A stretch of 64,000 nucleotides of DNA from Paenibacillus sp. KS-LC4. GTDB taxonomy: Bacteria > Bacillota > Bacilli > Paenibacillales > Paenibacillaceae. Numbering within the stretch: the first letter of the stretch is position 1; the number at the start of each line of letters is the position of its first letter. The stretch lies in contig NZ_CP145905.1 in the NCBI RefSeq assembly GCF_036894955.1, forward strand, positions 1,557,501 to 1,621,500. The letters are read 5' to 3'. Under the pieces are notes generated by a model, which was not told the DNA's origin, did not search any database, and saw only the letters and a program-made list of their open reading frames with translations. The position numbers and the translations under genes were made by a program. This document shows positions 7,424 to 16,160 of this stretch, in pieces.

Positions 7424-9592
7424 ATGGACATTATTAATCAGACGAACCGAACTATTCTTTTTGAGGAAATTAATCCCGAAAAACTGGACTTGATAACGCT
7501 AGTAGGCGACGTGAAGGGCATTGATAGCCTAAGCGACGACAAGGTAAAGGAACTGAATACGAACCTGCTTGTTCGCAGCTTTGATGAGTTTCTCGACAAG
7601 TTTTCGCCAAGCGTGTATTCCTTTTTCAATGCAGCGAACCAGAAGGTTGTTTATTCCTTGAAAAAGCCTGAAGGGCTTGCCGAGGATCAAATTTCAGAAA
7701 TTAAGATCGACCAGCACAACGATTTTCTGAAAATGCTGTTCACGCTCATTGATGCGAAGCGCAGTCAGGGCATTTCCAACGTTGATTTTAAATTCGAGCA
7801 TTTGCTCGACATGATTTCTCCGAAGAAGGTCATGGACGATATTCGCCAGGTGCGTAAGGAAATCCACTACCTGTACAGCCAGTATGAGAAGCTGGACGAT
7901 GGCGATCCGAAGCAGCTGGATATGGGCGACAAGCTCAATGTGCTCTTCGAGGAAGCCAGCAAAAACTATAACAATGTAATGGCGATGCTTCCGCTCGCAA
8001 TCGAGGATATTAAGACGCGGCTGCTCCTTGGCGGCTCACAGGAGGAGAACGCAAGCGAAGCGGTGCAAATTGGCTTGCTGACGATTGGTGAAAGCGGCGA
8101 GCTGAAGATCATCGAAGCACCAAAAAGCGATAGCCAAGAGCTGATGCTGCTTGATGAAAACAGCGGCAGCGCGTTGTCCGAAGTGTTCGCGGATGATTAC
8201 GGCTCGGTGACGGATTCGCCGTCGGCCTATGTAAAGGATCTGGTTGTGCGTACATTCTCGCCGCTGCCAGCTGTTCAAGCAGATGTGGATACAGCGACAG
8301 AAGTGAGAAACTACAACACCTATCTGGAGTTTTACAAAACGGCGAAGGATGATTTTGTCAAAACGGTTAAGCCGCTTGTGGAGAAAATTTTGGGCGTAAA
8401 GATGTTTTTCGACCAATACACAAGCAAAAACAAAGGTATGGCGCCGTCCCTGCTTATAACGAACAATAAGCTCGACATGACGGTTAAAAGCAGCAGCATC
8501 ACTAGGCTTGAGACGTACCTGAACACCGTAAATGCGAAAAATGATTTTACCGATACGATTTGGTTCGGCATCGTGCCATCCGTCGAGCTTGAAACAGCCG
8601 GAAAAGTAAAAGTATCGCGCGAGCGCTTCAAAGGCAATGAGCAGGTCGTAAAGCAGGATGGCAACAGCATGGAGTCGCTTTCTTCCTTGCTGAACGTGCT
8701 GGGCGAATATAAGATTCAAGTCTTTTTCAGCTTTGAGACTGGAGAAGAAACCACCTTCAGCAACATTGCCACTGCGGGCATCGACAAGTATTTGGACAAA
8801 TGTAGCGTGCTGACCCGCAAATCCTACAGCGAATTCGCTATTCCTACCGTGCCGAACTTCACCATTATTCCGAAGGACAAGTCAGGCGTTGTCATTGACA
8901 GCCGCATGCTGCAAACCGAATATGGCGTTCAGCTTTCGCAGGAGAAGGAAGACATTTTGCGTCTGTGGATTGAGGGTGTTTATGTAGGCGCAGCTTATGT
9001 TGCTGCTGGCCTTGTAGCCGCTTATCAATGTCCGGAATATTTGCGTGACCAGTACAAGACGGTCAGCCGTGAATATCCAGGGGTACGCTTCGACATTGAA
9101 GCAGGAGACAATGCGCTTCGCGTTCCGACGACGATGGCGAAGGAGATTTCCGGCTTCACCAACAATATCAAGGATGCGATTAATCGCAAAAACTTCGGCT
9201 TTATTTTCTCCTCGGAAAATGCGCAGCTGCAAGCGAAGGACATTAGACGCATTACGGTGTACAAAGCGAGAAGCCTTGCCGCTTCGGAGGATGGATTCGA
9301 CTCCATCTATAAGACGCTGGTCAGTACGTATGTTGAGCGTATTCTCCGTTTCCAGACAGGCGACTTCAAGCATGAAAATATCGTGAAGTTCTTCAGCAAC
9401 AACCCGAGCAGCCAAAAAAGTAAATGGCTTGGCTCGCGCGGCTATACGAACTCGATTATTCACGATGGCGATGATATGAGCTTCATCATTGATGAGAAGA
9501 GCAATCTTTGCCACATTGATCTCGTGTTCAATGGCAATGTGAAGAACCTTGAAGTAATGATTACAAAAGGCACGACGCCGGTTAAGGCGTAA
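7424..9592 (+). CDS. Contractile sheath protein, apparent TssB-TssC fusion
   Basis: A 722-residue protein. The first ~90 residues resemble the small type VI sheath subunit TssB (VGDVKGIDSLSDDKVKELN, then RSFDEFLDKFSP). The region from about residue 290 to the end resembles TssC, with INRKNFGFIFSSENAQLQ, DIRRITVYKARSLAAS and a final beta-strand segment LEVMITKGTTPVKA of the kind that staples neighbouring subunits. In Gram-negative systems these are two genes, whereas phages use one sheath gene. The next gene encodes the Hcp-like tube, which is the usual sheath-then-tube order. No other ATG is possible upstream because a stop lies nearby. Assignment rests on motif reading and context, not on an alignment. 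Confidence 0.7.
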   Translation: MDIINQTNRTILFEEINPEKLDLITLVGDVKGIDSLSDDKVKELNTNLLVRSFDEFLDKFSPSVYSFFNAANQKVVYSLKKPEGLAEDQISEIKIDQHNDFLKMLFTLIDAKRSQGISNVDFKFEHLLDMISPKKVMDDIRQVRKEIHYLYSQYEKLDDGDPKQLDMGDKLNVLFEEASKNYNNVMAMLPLAIEDIKTRLLLGGSQEENASEAVQIGLLTIGESGELKIIEAPKSDSQELMLLDENSGSALSEVFADDYGSVTDSPSAYVKDLVVRTFSPLPAVQADVDTATEVRNYNTYLEFYKTAKDDFVKTVKPLVEKILGVKMFFDQYTSKNKGMAPSLLITNNKLDMTVKSSSITRLETYLNTVNAKNDFTDTIWFGIVPSVELETAGKVKVSRERFKGNEQVVKQDGNSMESLSSLLNVLGEYKIQVFFSFETGEETTFSNIATAGIDKYLDKCSVLTRKSYSEFAIPTVPNFTIIPKDKSGVVIDSRMLQTEYGVQLSQEKEDILRLWIEGVYVGAAYVAAGLVAAYQCPEYLRDQYKTVSREYPGVRFDIEAGDNALRVPTTMAKEISGFTNNIKDAINRKNFGFIFSSENAQLQAKDIRRITVYKARSLAASEDGFDSIYKTLVSTYVERILRFQTGDFKHENIVKFFSNNPSSQKSKWLGSRGYTNSIIHDGDDMSFIIDEKSNLCHIDLVFNGNVKNLEVMITKGTTPVKA

Positions 9593-9628
9593 CGCCTTTC
9601 GCTTAAGGCAAGTCCCCAATCGGGTGTT

Positions 9629-9658
9629 AAAGGAGAACGCCTTCGGGCGTTCCCCTTT
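9629..9658 (+). promoter_or_regulatory. 13-base hairpin with TTCG loop between sheath and tube genes
   Basis: AAAGGAGAACGCC and GGCGTTCCCCTTT pair (one mismatch) around a TTCG tetraloop, with no T run after it. It more likely protects or processes the mRNA, or attenuates mildly, than terminates. Confidence 0.6.
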
Positions 9659-9724
9659 CAACATATATAGAACTCGTCAGGCGCTAGCACCTGCGGGTAC
9701 ACCATTTCAAGGAGGAATTTTAAT

Positions 9725-10150
9725 ATGGGATTTAAGTTGACGATTGAAGGCGCAGAAAAAATCGAGCTGGGCTTGGACAACATCCAAACCGTAAAGTATG
9801 ACACAGATACACCGGATGATTCCAATGCACGCTCCACGGATGTAGGCGCTACGCTTCGCGTTAGCGGCAAAATCATCACAGCAACAGACGGCGATGCTTT
9901 CGACGACACGCTGAAGCTTGCTAACTGGTCGCTCGTGCCTGCTGAAAAAGCAGACAGCTACCGCAAAGTAACGCTTGAAGTGATTTCCGCTGACCAAGTG
10001 GTTCGCAAAATCCACTTCCCGAACGCGTTCGTTGTTGACTACACAGAAAGATTTGGCGACACAGAAGGCGTCGGCACATTCGAGCTGTACATTAAGCAAA
10101 AGAAAGACAAAACCGAATTGACAACAATCGACGGCGGTTACCCGCTATAA
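9725..10150 (+). CDS. Hcp-like inner tube protein
   Basis: A 141-residue all-beta protein (GFKLTIEGAEKIELGLDNI at the start). The C-terminal half carries HFPNAFVVDYTERFGD and GVGTFELYIKQKKDK, the pattern I associate with the Hcp/phage-tube fold that stacks as hexameric rings inside the sheath. An excellent GGAGG site precedes the ATG. It lies 132 bases after the sheath gene and is bracketed by stem-loops at 9629 and 10206, as expected for a protein needed in many copies. Codon use is clean and biased (GCT, CGC, GAC), suggesting high expression. Confidence 0.75.
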   Translation: MGFKLTIEGAEKIELGLDNIQTVKYDTDTPDDSNARSTDVGATLRVSGKIITATDGDAFDDTLKLANWSLVPAEKADSYRKVTLEVISADQVVRKIHFPNAFVVDYTERFGDTEGVGTFELYIKQKKDKTELTTIDGGYPL

Positions 10151-10205
10151 GGTTAAAATCGGCATTGCCCGCTCGCGGGACTTGTTTCCTATAGAGCAGG
10201 CTACC

Positions 10206-10239
10206 AAATTCAAGAGGCACATTTATGCCTCTTGAATTT
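10206..10239 (+). terminator. Perfect 13-base hairpin after the tube gene (partial terminator?)
   Basis: AAATTCAAGAGGC and GCCTCTTGAATTT form a perfect 13-pair stem with an 8-base loop, but no T run follows. It may lower read-through into the regulatory genes or stabilise the tube transcript. Confidence 0.6.
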
Positions 10240-10286
10240 GATTAAAGGGGTATTTCCCATATTTTGAAAAGTGATGAGGGAGCTGA

Positions 10287-10745
10287 GTGAACAACTATTA
10301 TGACGTTTTGGGCGTCCCGAAAGAGGCGGACGCAGCAGCAATTAAGCAAGCTTATCGCAAGCAGGCCAAACGCTATCATCCGGATACGAATGGCGGAAGT
10401 GCAGATGCCGAGCGCAAGTTTAAGGAAATTCAGTCAGCCTACGAAATACTAGGTGATCCAGATAAACGGAGCAGCTACGATGCGTCGCTTTCTGGCAGAG
10501 GGCATGCAGGCGGAGCTAAAGGCAACGCTTCGGGTATGGGCGCGAATGCTGGCAGGAAAGCGGCTGGCGGGGCGGCAGGAATGGCGGGCGGGGGCGGCGA
10601 TGGAACACCGCTGTCAAAGCAGTTCGAGCAGTTTTTCGGCTTTAAGCCGCAGGGCAAGGAAGGCATGACGCAGAAGTCTGACGGCAAACCAAGCAATCCG
10701 CTGGATACGACGGATTTATTCAATCGCTTTTTTGGCAAAAAATAA
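10287..10745 (+). CDS. J-domain (DnaJ-like) protein
   Basis: A 152-residue protein. Residues 1-65 form a J domain with the HPD motif (YHPDTNGG) needed to stimulate an Hsp70 ATPase. The rest is a glycine/alanine-rich linker (about 70-110) and a short tail with two Phe-rich elements ([10 protein letters not shown] and LFNRFFGKK). It lacks the zinc-finger and client-binding domains of true DnaJ. It starts at GTG after a GAGGGAG site. The Hsp70-like protein encoded at 16871 in the same operon is its likely partner, so it is probably a dedicated co-chaperone of the apparatus. Confidence 0.85.
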   Translation: MNNYYDVLGVPKEADAAAIKQAYRKQAKRYHPDTNGGSADAERKFKEIQSAYEILGDPDKRSSYDASLSGRGHAGGAKGNASGMGANAGRKAAGGAAGMAGGGGDGTPLSKQFEQFFGFKPQGKEGMTQKSDGKPSNPLDTTDLFNRFFGKK

Positions 10746-10784
10746 AGCGGTGTCAAATGTTCAAGGAAGCGGGAGAACGGAGGA

Positions 10785-11357
10785 ATGACGGTGAAGGCGA
10801 CGGCTGTATCAGGTCGTAACCCGAGCGGCAGATCGGCAGGCATTATAGCCCTGGATATCATTATCGCCATTTTGGCTATTGAAGCTTTATATTATGCCTT
10901 CTTCATCAATGAAGACAAGCTGCTGCAAGGGGCAACCGGCGTAATCGCTGGAATTTTTATCGTTGTATGGCTGGCGGTCAAATGGAGACCGAAGTGGAAG
11001 AGTGCAAGCCAAGCGGCGGTTATTACTCGGCTCGTCATGATCGACGAGGAGGGTGAGCGCTTGAAGGAATGGTACATAGATGGAGAAACCTCGCTTTTAA
11101 TCGGCAAAAGCTCAAGCCGCAGCGATGTTGATGTAGACCTCTCTGATGCTGAATATGCATCGATCATCAGTTTGCAGCATGCTGTGCTGAATCACTCTAA
11201 AGGCATTTGGTATTTGGAGGATTTGGATTCGACGAACGGTGTAGGATTGCGCAAGTACAACAATAGCGTCATTACGAGAATAGATAATGAACAGTCATAC
11301 CGCATTGACAGCGGCGATCTGATTGTCATTGCCAATACGAGGCTGCTCGTTAAATAA
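10785..11357 (+). CDS. Membrane protein with C-terminal FHA domain
   Basis: A 190-residue protein. Two hydrophobic segments near residues 21-40 and 47-66 form a membrane hairpin. A forkhead-associated domain occupies about residues 95-190, with LLIGKSSSRSDVD, SLQHAVL and DLDSTNGVGL as the usual phosphothreonine-binding loops (the conserved S-x-x-H appears as SLQH and the N of STNG is kept). FHA domains read the output of Thr kinases. In Gram-negative type VI systems an FHA protein is the substrate and reader of PpkA, so this may tether the phospho-signal to the membrane. Confidence 0.85.
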   Translation: MTVKATAVSGRNPSGRSAGIIALDIIIAILAIEALYYAFFINEDKLLQGATGVIAGIFIVVWLAVKWRPKWKSASQAAVITRLVMIDEEGERLKEWYIDGETSLLIGKSSSRSDVDVDLSDAEYASIISLQHAVLNHSKGIWYLEDLDSTNGVGLRKYNNSVITRIDNEQSYRIDSGDLIVIANTRLLVK

Positions 11358-11470
11358 CGAGAGTCTGCTGTACATAACGAAGAACATACCGCGAGACGCG
11401 CGTGAGGCAGCTATGGATTAACGTTGCGGCAGCGTGCGTTTACGATTAAATAGACGGGGGAAGAGCTTAG

Positions 11471-11992
11471 ATGAGTTTGACAAGATGCCCGAACGGCCAC
11501 ATGTTTAGCACTAGAAAGCATGGCAATTTATGCCCTTATTGCAGTATTAGCGTCGAGCCTGCGGCAGTCAAGGGTGGTGAGCGCAAGGCAGCCCAACAGC
11601 TGGAGACGGATGATAAGACGATGCCTTATTTGGGCGAGGTGAAGGGAATTCATCCAGTAACGGGCTGGCTCGTCTGTATTGAAGGGCCGCAGCTTGGTCA
11701 AGATTACCGCATTATGGCGGAAAAGAATTTTATCGGCCGCTCGGAGGAAATGCACATTCGCATTATTGGGGATAACACCGTCTCCCGCCGCAATCATGCC
11801 GTTATCGTCTACGATCCTAAGAAACGCAATTTTTATTTGCTTCCGGGCGATGCTTCCGGTCTTGCTTACCACAACAATGAAGCGGTTTATTCCCCTGTCG
11901 AGCTGACCTCCTACGATGTCATCCAGCTCGGACATAGCAAATTTATTTTCATTCCGCTGTGTGGCGCCCATTTTGAATGGGAGTCGGAATAA
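11471..11992 (+). CDS. FHA-domain protein with N-terminal zinc ribbon
   Basis: A 173-residue soluble protein. A zinc-ribbon-like start (CPNGHMF, then CPYC, residues 6-25) is followed by an acidic linker and an FHA domain at about 80-165 (NFIGRSEEMHIRI, DNTVSRRNHAVIVYD). The G-R-S and S-x-R-x-H binding residues are intact. The spacing CxxGH...CxxC is common in Bacillota FHA/double-zinc-ribbon proteins. It sits between the membrane FHA gene and the PP2C gene and is the best candidate for the Fha-type regulatory target of the kinase at 3872. Confidence 0.85.
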   Translation: MSLTRCPNGHMFSTRKHGNLCPYCSISVEPAAVKGGERKAAQQLETDDKTMPYLGEVKGIHPVTGWLVCIEGPQLGQDYRIMAEKNFIGRSEEMHIRIIGDNTVSRRNHAVIVYDPKKRNFYLLPGDASGLAYHNNEAVYSPVELTSYDVIQLGHSKFIFIPLCGAHFEWESE

Positions 11993-11996
11993 GCCA

Positions 11997-12866
11997 ATGA
12001 TTATGATGAGGCTGATGGATATTCCTCCGATCATTATATTGCTGGCTTTTCTAGCTGTAATTGTGTCGCTGCTGCTCATCCGGCGGCGCCTGCTTGCAAA
12101 CAGCCCGGAGAAGGCTGAGCCCGCGAATGCCGTACAGGAGCTGCCAATTGGCAACGGCCAGACGATTGGCGCGAGAAACGAACAGGATGATTATTTTGCC
12201 AGTGCCGAGACGCCGCAAGGGGTTGTTGCGGTGCTGGCAGATGGGATAAGCGGCCTTACGAATGGGCGAATGGCAAGTACGGTGGCGGTCACAACTTTTA
12301 TGCGGCAATTTATGAATGTCTCCGCTGAGAAGGAGATCGTCCCTTTTATTTCTAAGGCAGCTAAGCTTGCTAATAGTGAAATTTTAAGGCAGCTGGGCGG
12401 TGCAAGCGGAGGGACGACGCTTGTCGTTGCTGTTATGCGCGGCCTGAAGCTGTATTGGGGCGCCGTCGGCGATAGCATTTTGCTCATCTACCGCAATGGT
12501 GACTTCATCCCGGTTAACCAAAAGCATACCTATGCCACGCTGCTGGAGGAACGTTATTTATCCGGTGAAATTACCAAGGAAGAAGCGCTCGCTGATCCTC
12601 AACGCAAGCAGTTGATTAATTATTTAGGCTATGAGGGCTATAAGGAGATGGAAATCGGCGAGAAGCCGTTCGAGCTGATGCATGGCGATAAGGTGCTGCT
12701 GTGCAGCGACGGTCTATACAATACCTTGTCGGAGGTGGAAATGGAGGAGGCGCTGAATAAAAGTCAGAACCCCCATGAAGCAGCCGAATACATGATTGAG
12801 GCGATCGAGAAAAAACGTTTGGCCAATCAGGATAATGCCACCGTCATTGTGCTGGAGGTCTGGTGA
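11997..12866 (+). CDS. PP2C-type protein phosphatase with N-terminal membrane helix
   Basis: A 289-residue protein. One membrane helix (IIILLAFLAVIVSLLLI) comes first, then a PP2C catalytic domain. The metal ligands are intact: NEQDD at the start of the domain, ADG (D82), CSDG (D238) and QDNAT (D279). PP2C enzymes remove phosphate from Ser/Thr and would reverse the kinase at 3872, as PppA does for PpkA. I chose the ATG at 11997, 4 bases after the previous stop; a longer frame from 11916 would overlap the FHA gene out of frame. Other nearby ATGs (12003, 12006, 12015) are possible. Confidence 0.85.
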   Translation: MIMMRLMDIPPIIILLAFLAVIVSLLLIRRRLLANSPEKAEPANAVQELPIGNGQTIGARNEQDDYFASAETPQGVVAVLADGISGLTNGRMASTVAVTTFMRQFMNVSAEKEIVPFISKAAKLANSEILRQLGGASGGTTLVVAVMRGLKLYWGAVGDSILLIYRNGDFIPVNQKHTYATLLEERYLSGEITKEEALADPQRKQLINYLGYEGYKEMEIGEKPFELMHGDKVLLCSDGLYNTLSEVEMEEALNKSQNPHEAAEYMIEAIEKKRLANQDNATVIVLEVW

Positions 12867-12907
12867 TCTTGTAATCGGCGGCAAGCGACAAGGATGCGGA
12901 GGTACAG

Positions 12908-14818
12908 ATGAGAAAGGAAAACAGCAGCTTCAAAACGGATTTCCTGTCGGAGGCAGGGACGTTTATGGAAAATCGGGATTATTTTGCTTACGTCGAGCTG
13001 GATGACAGAGCCTGCTGGATTGTCGCAGATGGCTGCGATAATGATTTGGATGTCCGCAGTGCCGAAATGGTGGTGCAATGCCTGCTTGAGAACTTCACGC
13101 ATAAGCCGACAATGTCAAAGCGCAAGCTGGAGGCTTATTTGCAGGAGGCGCAGGATTGGCTCCGCCTTGAAAGCAGGCGAGTACGGCTTAAGGCCAGCCT
13201 GATTATGGTCGCAACCGATTATACCCGCATCGTATGGGCGGTAGCCGGCAATGCGCGGCTTTATCATTTTCGAGGCGGGCGGCTGCTCCAGCAAAGCAAG
13301 GATTTGTCGCTCGCACAGGCGATGGCGGATCGCGAGAGCATTTCTGCTTATAAGGTGGACCGTCATGAGGAGCGTCATAATTTACTGCAATACGTCGGCA
13401 AGCCGGAGGGCTTAGAGCCGTTTATTTCGAAAAAAACGGCGTTAAATGACGGCGATGTGCTGCTGCTCGTGACCCCGGGCATCTGGGAAAGCGTAGACTT
13501 GCCTGAAATGCTCGATTCGCTGGAGGATACGGAGGACCCGACCGCACTTGTCGATACGCTGGAGGAGGTGCTGCTTAGCAAGCAGCAGCCGATCATTGGC
13601 AATTATACGGCGGCAGCTGTCTATGTAGATAAGGTGTATAAGGAAGACAAGAAAAAATGGAGCAAATGGGTGAAGCGAATTGCGCTGGTGATGATTCCGG
13701 TCATCATTGCGGCTGGCTTCGCTATTTATTATAAGGGCCGAACCGCAGCGCGGATCGCGGAAGGCATTGCCAATATGCTCGAATATGAGCAGACGGGCGA
13801 CACCTACGTCGAGGAGCGAAATTATGCACAGGCGCTGAAATCGTACAGCGAAGCCCGTGCAGAGGCGAAGAAGCTCAAGGATAAAGTGCATATCGCCTTG
13901 TATGGCGTGAAATACAAAAAGGTCGATCTTATCGTCGCTGGCGACGGTTTTCTAAAGGACGGCGATTATGAGAAGGCGCTGACGCAATACAAGAAGGCGA
14001 AGGAGGAGACGAAAAGCGACGAGCTGTACGACCAGCAGGAGCTGGATCAGAAAATAAGCCAGATTGATGAATATGTCCGTATCGCCGCGATGGTGCAGGA
14101 GGCGGATTTGTTGGCCGAGGGGCAGGACTATTCGGCCGCGGTGCTGCTCTACAAGCAGGCGCGCAAGGCGGCGCTTAATGTGGGGTTTGCAGAAGGCGAG
14201 AAGGAAATAAAGACGAAGCTGGATGAAGCCGAGGCGAAAATCGCCGAGCTTGTGAAGGAGCAGAAGCTGCTCAAAGCCGAGAATTTAGAGAAGCGCGGCG
14301 ATCGCAGCTTTGCCGCCGGCAATTATGAGGCGGCAATAGACGCTTATACGCAGGCACAGGCGATTTATCAGGAAATCGCGGTGCTGGAGCCGGTGCTGAA
14401 ACTGGAGCGCAGCATTGGCAAGGCGGAGGATAAGCTGAACCCGGTGCCAAGCCCGGCGGCGGGCGGCGATGCAGGCACGGGAAGCGATGGCGGAGCGGGA
14501 AGTGCCGGTTCCTCGGGAAGCGGCAACGGAGCGAGCAACGCAGGAGCTGGAAGCGGCAGCGGAGCGAATAGTGATGCTGGCGGAAGCAGTGCGGGCAGCG
14601 GCAATGCAAGCAGCAGCGCTGGCACCAATAGCGTGGCAAGCGGCAGTGGTGCAGATGCTAATCCGGCAGGCGGCACCGCGAATAACACTGCCGATGCAGG
14701 GGCTTCAGCTGGAAGCGGCGCGGGAACGAGCGGCGGTGAGGCTCCTGCTAATCCGGCGGCAACGCCAGCTATGGCGCCTGATCAGGAGGCGACGCAGCAG
14801 GCGAATACAACGGGCTAG
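12908..14818 (+). CDS. PP2C-like pseudophosphatase with membrane helix, TPR-like repeats and Gly/Ser/Ala tail
   Basis: A 636-residue protein. Residues 1-240 follow the PP2C fold: NRDYF and ADG (D41) are present, but the late metal-binding motif reads TPG (P190 in place of Asp) and the final DNxT reads GNYT (G231 in place of Asp). It should therefore be catalytically weak or dead. One membrane helix follows near 255-272 (IALVMIPVIIAAGFAIYY), then charged TPR-like helical repeats to about 520, placed outside if the N-domain is cytoplasmic, and finally a ~110-residue Gly/Ser/Ala/Asn low-complexity tail. A GGAGGTACAG site precedes the start. It could be a transmembrane signal receptor that binds phospho-partners. 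Confidence 0.8.
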   Translation: MRKENSSFKTDFLSEAGTFMENRDYFAYVELDDRACWIVADGCDNDLDVRSAEMVVQCLLENFTHKPTMSKRKLEAYLQEAQDWLRLESRRVRLKASLIMVATDYTRIVWAVAGNARLYHFRGGRLLQQSKDLSLAQAMADRESISAYKVDRHEERHNLLQYVGKPEGLEPFISKKTALNDGDVLLLVTPGIWESVDLPEMLDSLEDTEDPTALVDTLEEVLLSKQQPIIGNYTAAAVYVDKVYKEDKKKWSKWVKRIALVMIPVIIAAGFAIYYKGRTAARIAEGIANMLEYEQTGDTYVEERNYAQALKSYSEARAEAKKLKDKVHIALYGVKYKKVDLIVAGDGFLKDGDYEKALTQYKKAKEETKSDELYDQQELDQKISQIDEYVRIAAMVQEADLLAEGQDYSAAVLLYKQARKAALNVGFAEGEKEIKTKLDEAEAKIAELVKEQKLLKAENLEKRGDRSFAAGNYEAAIDAYTQAQAIYQEIAVLEPVLKLERSIGKAEDKLNPVPSPAAGGDAGTGSDGGAGSAGSSGSGNGASNAGAGSGSGANSDAGGSSAGSGNASSSAGTNSVASGSGADANPAGGTANNTADAGASAGSGAGTSGGEAPANPAATPAMAPDQEATQQANTTG

Positions 14819-14867
14819 CAGCAAAGGCTAGGCCAGAGCACAGCATCCAGCAGGGAGGGAGAACGGA

Positions 14868-16160
14868 ATGAAGGATATCATACAGGGTCGGCTTAGCCGG
14901 ATGGAGGATTTGGAGCAGCGAAAAATATTAAAGCAGCTCATGACCAGCATGTTCAACGGGGTCGTCGATTATCAGGAGAAAATGAATCGCGACCTGGAGC
15001 AGCGCATCTTCGGAGAGCTGGGAGACAATGACGACAAAAATGATATTTTCGTCACCGTCTGTGCGCGGGAGGATATCGATCCGATTCATGATTTTTTATA
15101 TCCCATGCTTCCAGGCGATGCAAAGCCGCCGGAAATTCCGCTGCATGATATTATTGCAGGCTTAAGCCGTAAGCAGGAGTGCAAGCTGCTGACGGTGTTT
15201 ATGGAATGCGGCTATCCCGAGCTGAACGAGCTGCTGGCACGGCGCCGCATTTTTCAAGGGAGGATGGAAACGAATCGGGGCAGCTATGCGATAAGTGCGC
15301 GTGTGGAGCGGAGTCAGGTCTATACGGGCGAGATCGAGCGGCTTTATGATGTTTTTCAAAAAAACGGCATAGCGTGGAAAACGCTGAATCATCCTTACGC
15401 CTATAAATTTATTGATCTCATTCTGACTGGGAGCGATCGCATTCCGGAGGAAGATGAGGAGATTTTAGAAATTAGCGTTGATCTGGAGCAGTATGAGCGG
15501 TTTAAAAAGCCCGACATTGTGCCGCTATGGAACATTGAGCGTCTGGAAATTCGCAATAGCGGCTTTCCAGTGCCGGCTGCGGATCGCATTAATTACGAGC
15601 ATGTGCTGTCGCTGCGCAAAACCGGAGCGGGTCACGGCTATCTCGTAGATGGCGATGAGCAGGATGTCCGCTACATCAAGCGCTCTGCTGAGGATTTGAC
15701 GGTCGTCAGCCCGAAGGAGGCTTCCGGTGTATGGAGCGTGTGGAAGCTGACTCAGCCTATTATGTCTCAGGTTGGCAGGCTGGCTTATCCACTGTTCTCC
15801 AACCGCAAGCGCGAGGGCTTTATCGGCAAATATGCCCGTCAGCAATCGGTGACGGTACGCGCTGTCGGCGAGCTGATGCGGCTTGTACATTCGTTTGAGG
15901 CGGCGGATGCGCTGGAGCTGGCTAGCGCCGAGGTTGATGGCAAGCCGCTTGGCCGCAGTGGACAGACATACGGAATGAATCCTTTCATCAGCGATAATAT
16001 TCGTTCGGAATCGGGCAAGAAACGGCTAAAGCTGACCTTTCGGAGACGCGGAATGGCGCAGGCGGGAACTGAGTTTGTGCTGAATGATGTCATGAGCTTT
16101 ATAGTTTCTGAAATCCAAATGCATTTTCCGGAATACAGCTGTGAAGGAGAATGGGCTTGA
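14868..16160 (+). CDS. Conserved protein of unknown function, baseplate candidate
   Basis: A 430-residue soluble protein that begins with a charged helical segment (MKDIIQGRLSRMEDLEQ, FNGVVDYQEKMNRDLEQRIF) and continues as mixed alpha/beta. I see no enzyme motif, signal peptide or membrane helix. Homologues I recall from Bacillota carry uninformative names (normocyte-binding protein). It overlaps the next gene by 10 bases, so the two are probably made as partners. Its position, after the regulators and before the Hsp70-like and VgrG genes, is where a baseplate protein (TssF/TssK-like) would be expected. That role is inference only. Confidence 0.55.
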   Translation: MKDIIQGRLSRMEDLEQRKILKQLMTSMFNGVVDYQEKMNRDLEQRIFGELGDNDDKNDIFVTVCAREDIDPIHDFLYPMLPGDAKPPEIPLHDIIAGLSRKQECKLLTVFMECGYPELNELLARRRIFQGRMETNRGSYAISARVERSQVYTGEIERLYDVFQKNGIAWKTLNHPYAYKFIDLILTGSDRIPEEDEEILEISVDLEQYERFKKPDIVPLWNIERLEIRNSGFPVPAADRINYEHVLSLRKTGAGHGYLVDGDEQDVRYIKRSAEDLTVVSPKEASGVWSVWKLTQPIMSQVGRLAYPLFSNRKREGFIGKYARQQSVTVRAVGELMRLVHSFEAADALELASAEVDGKPLGRSGQTYGMNPFISDNIRSESGKKRLKLTFRRRGMAQAGTEFVLNDVMSFIVSEIQMHFPEYSCEGEWA

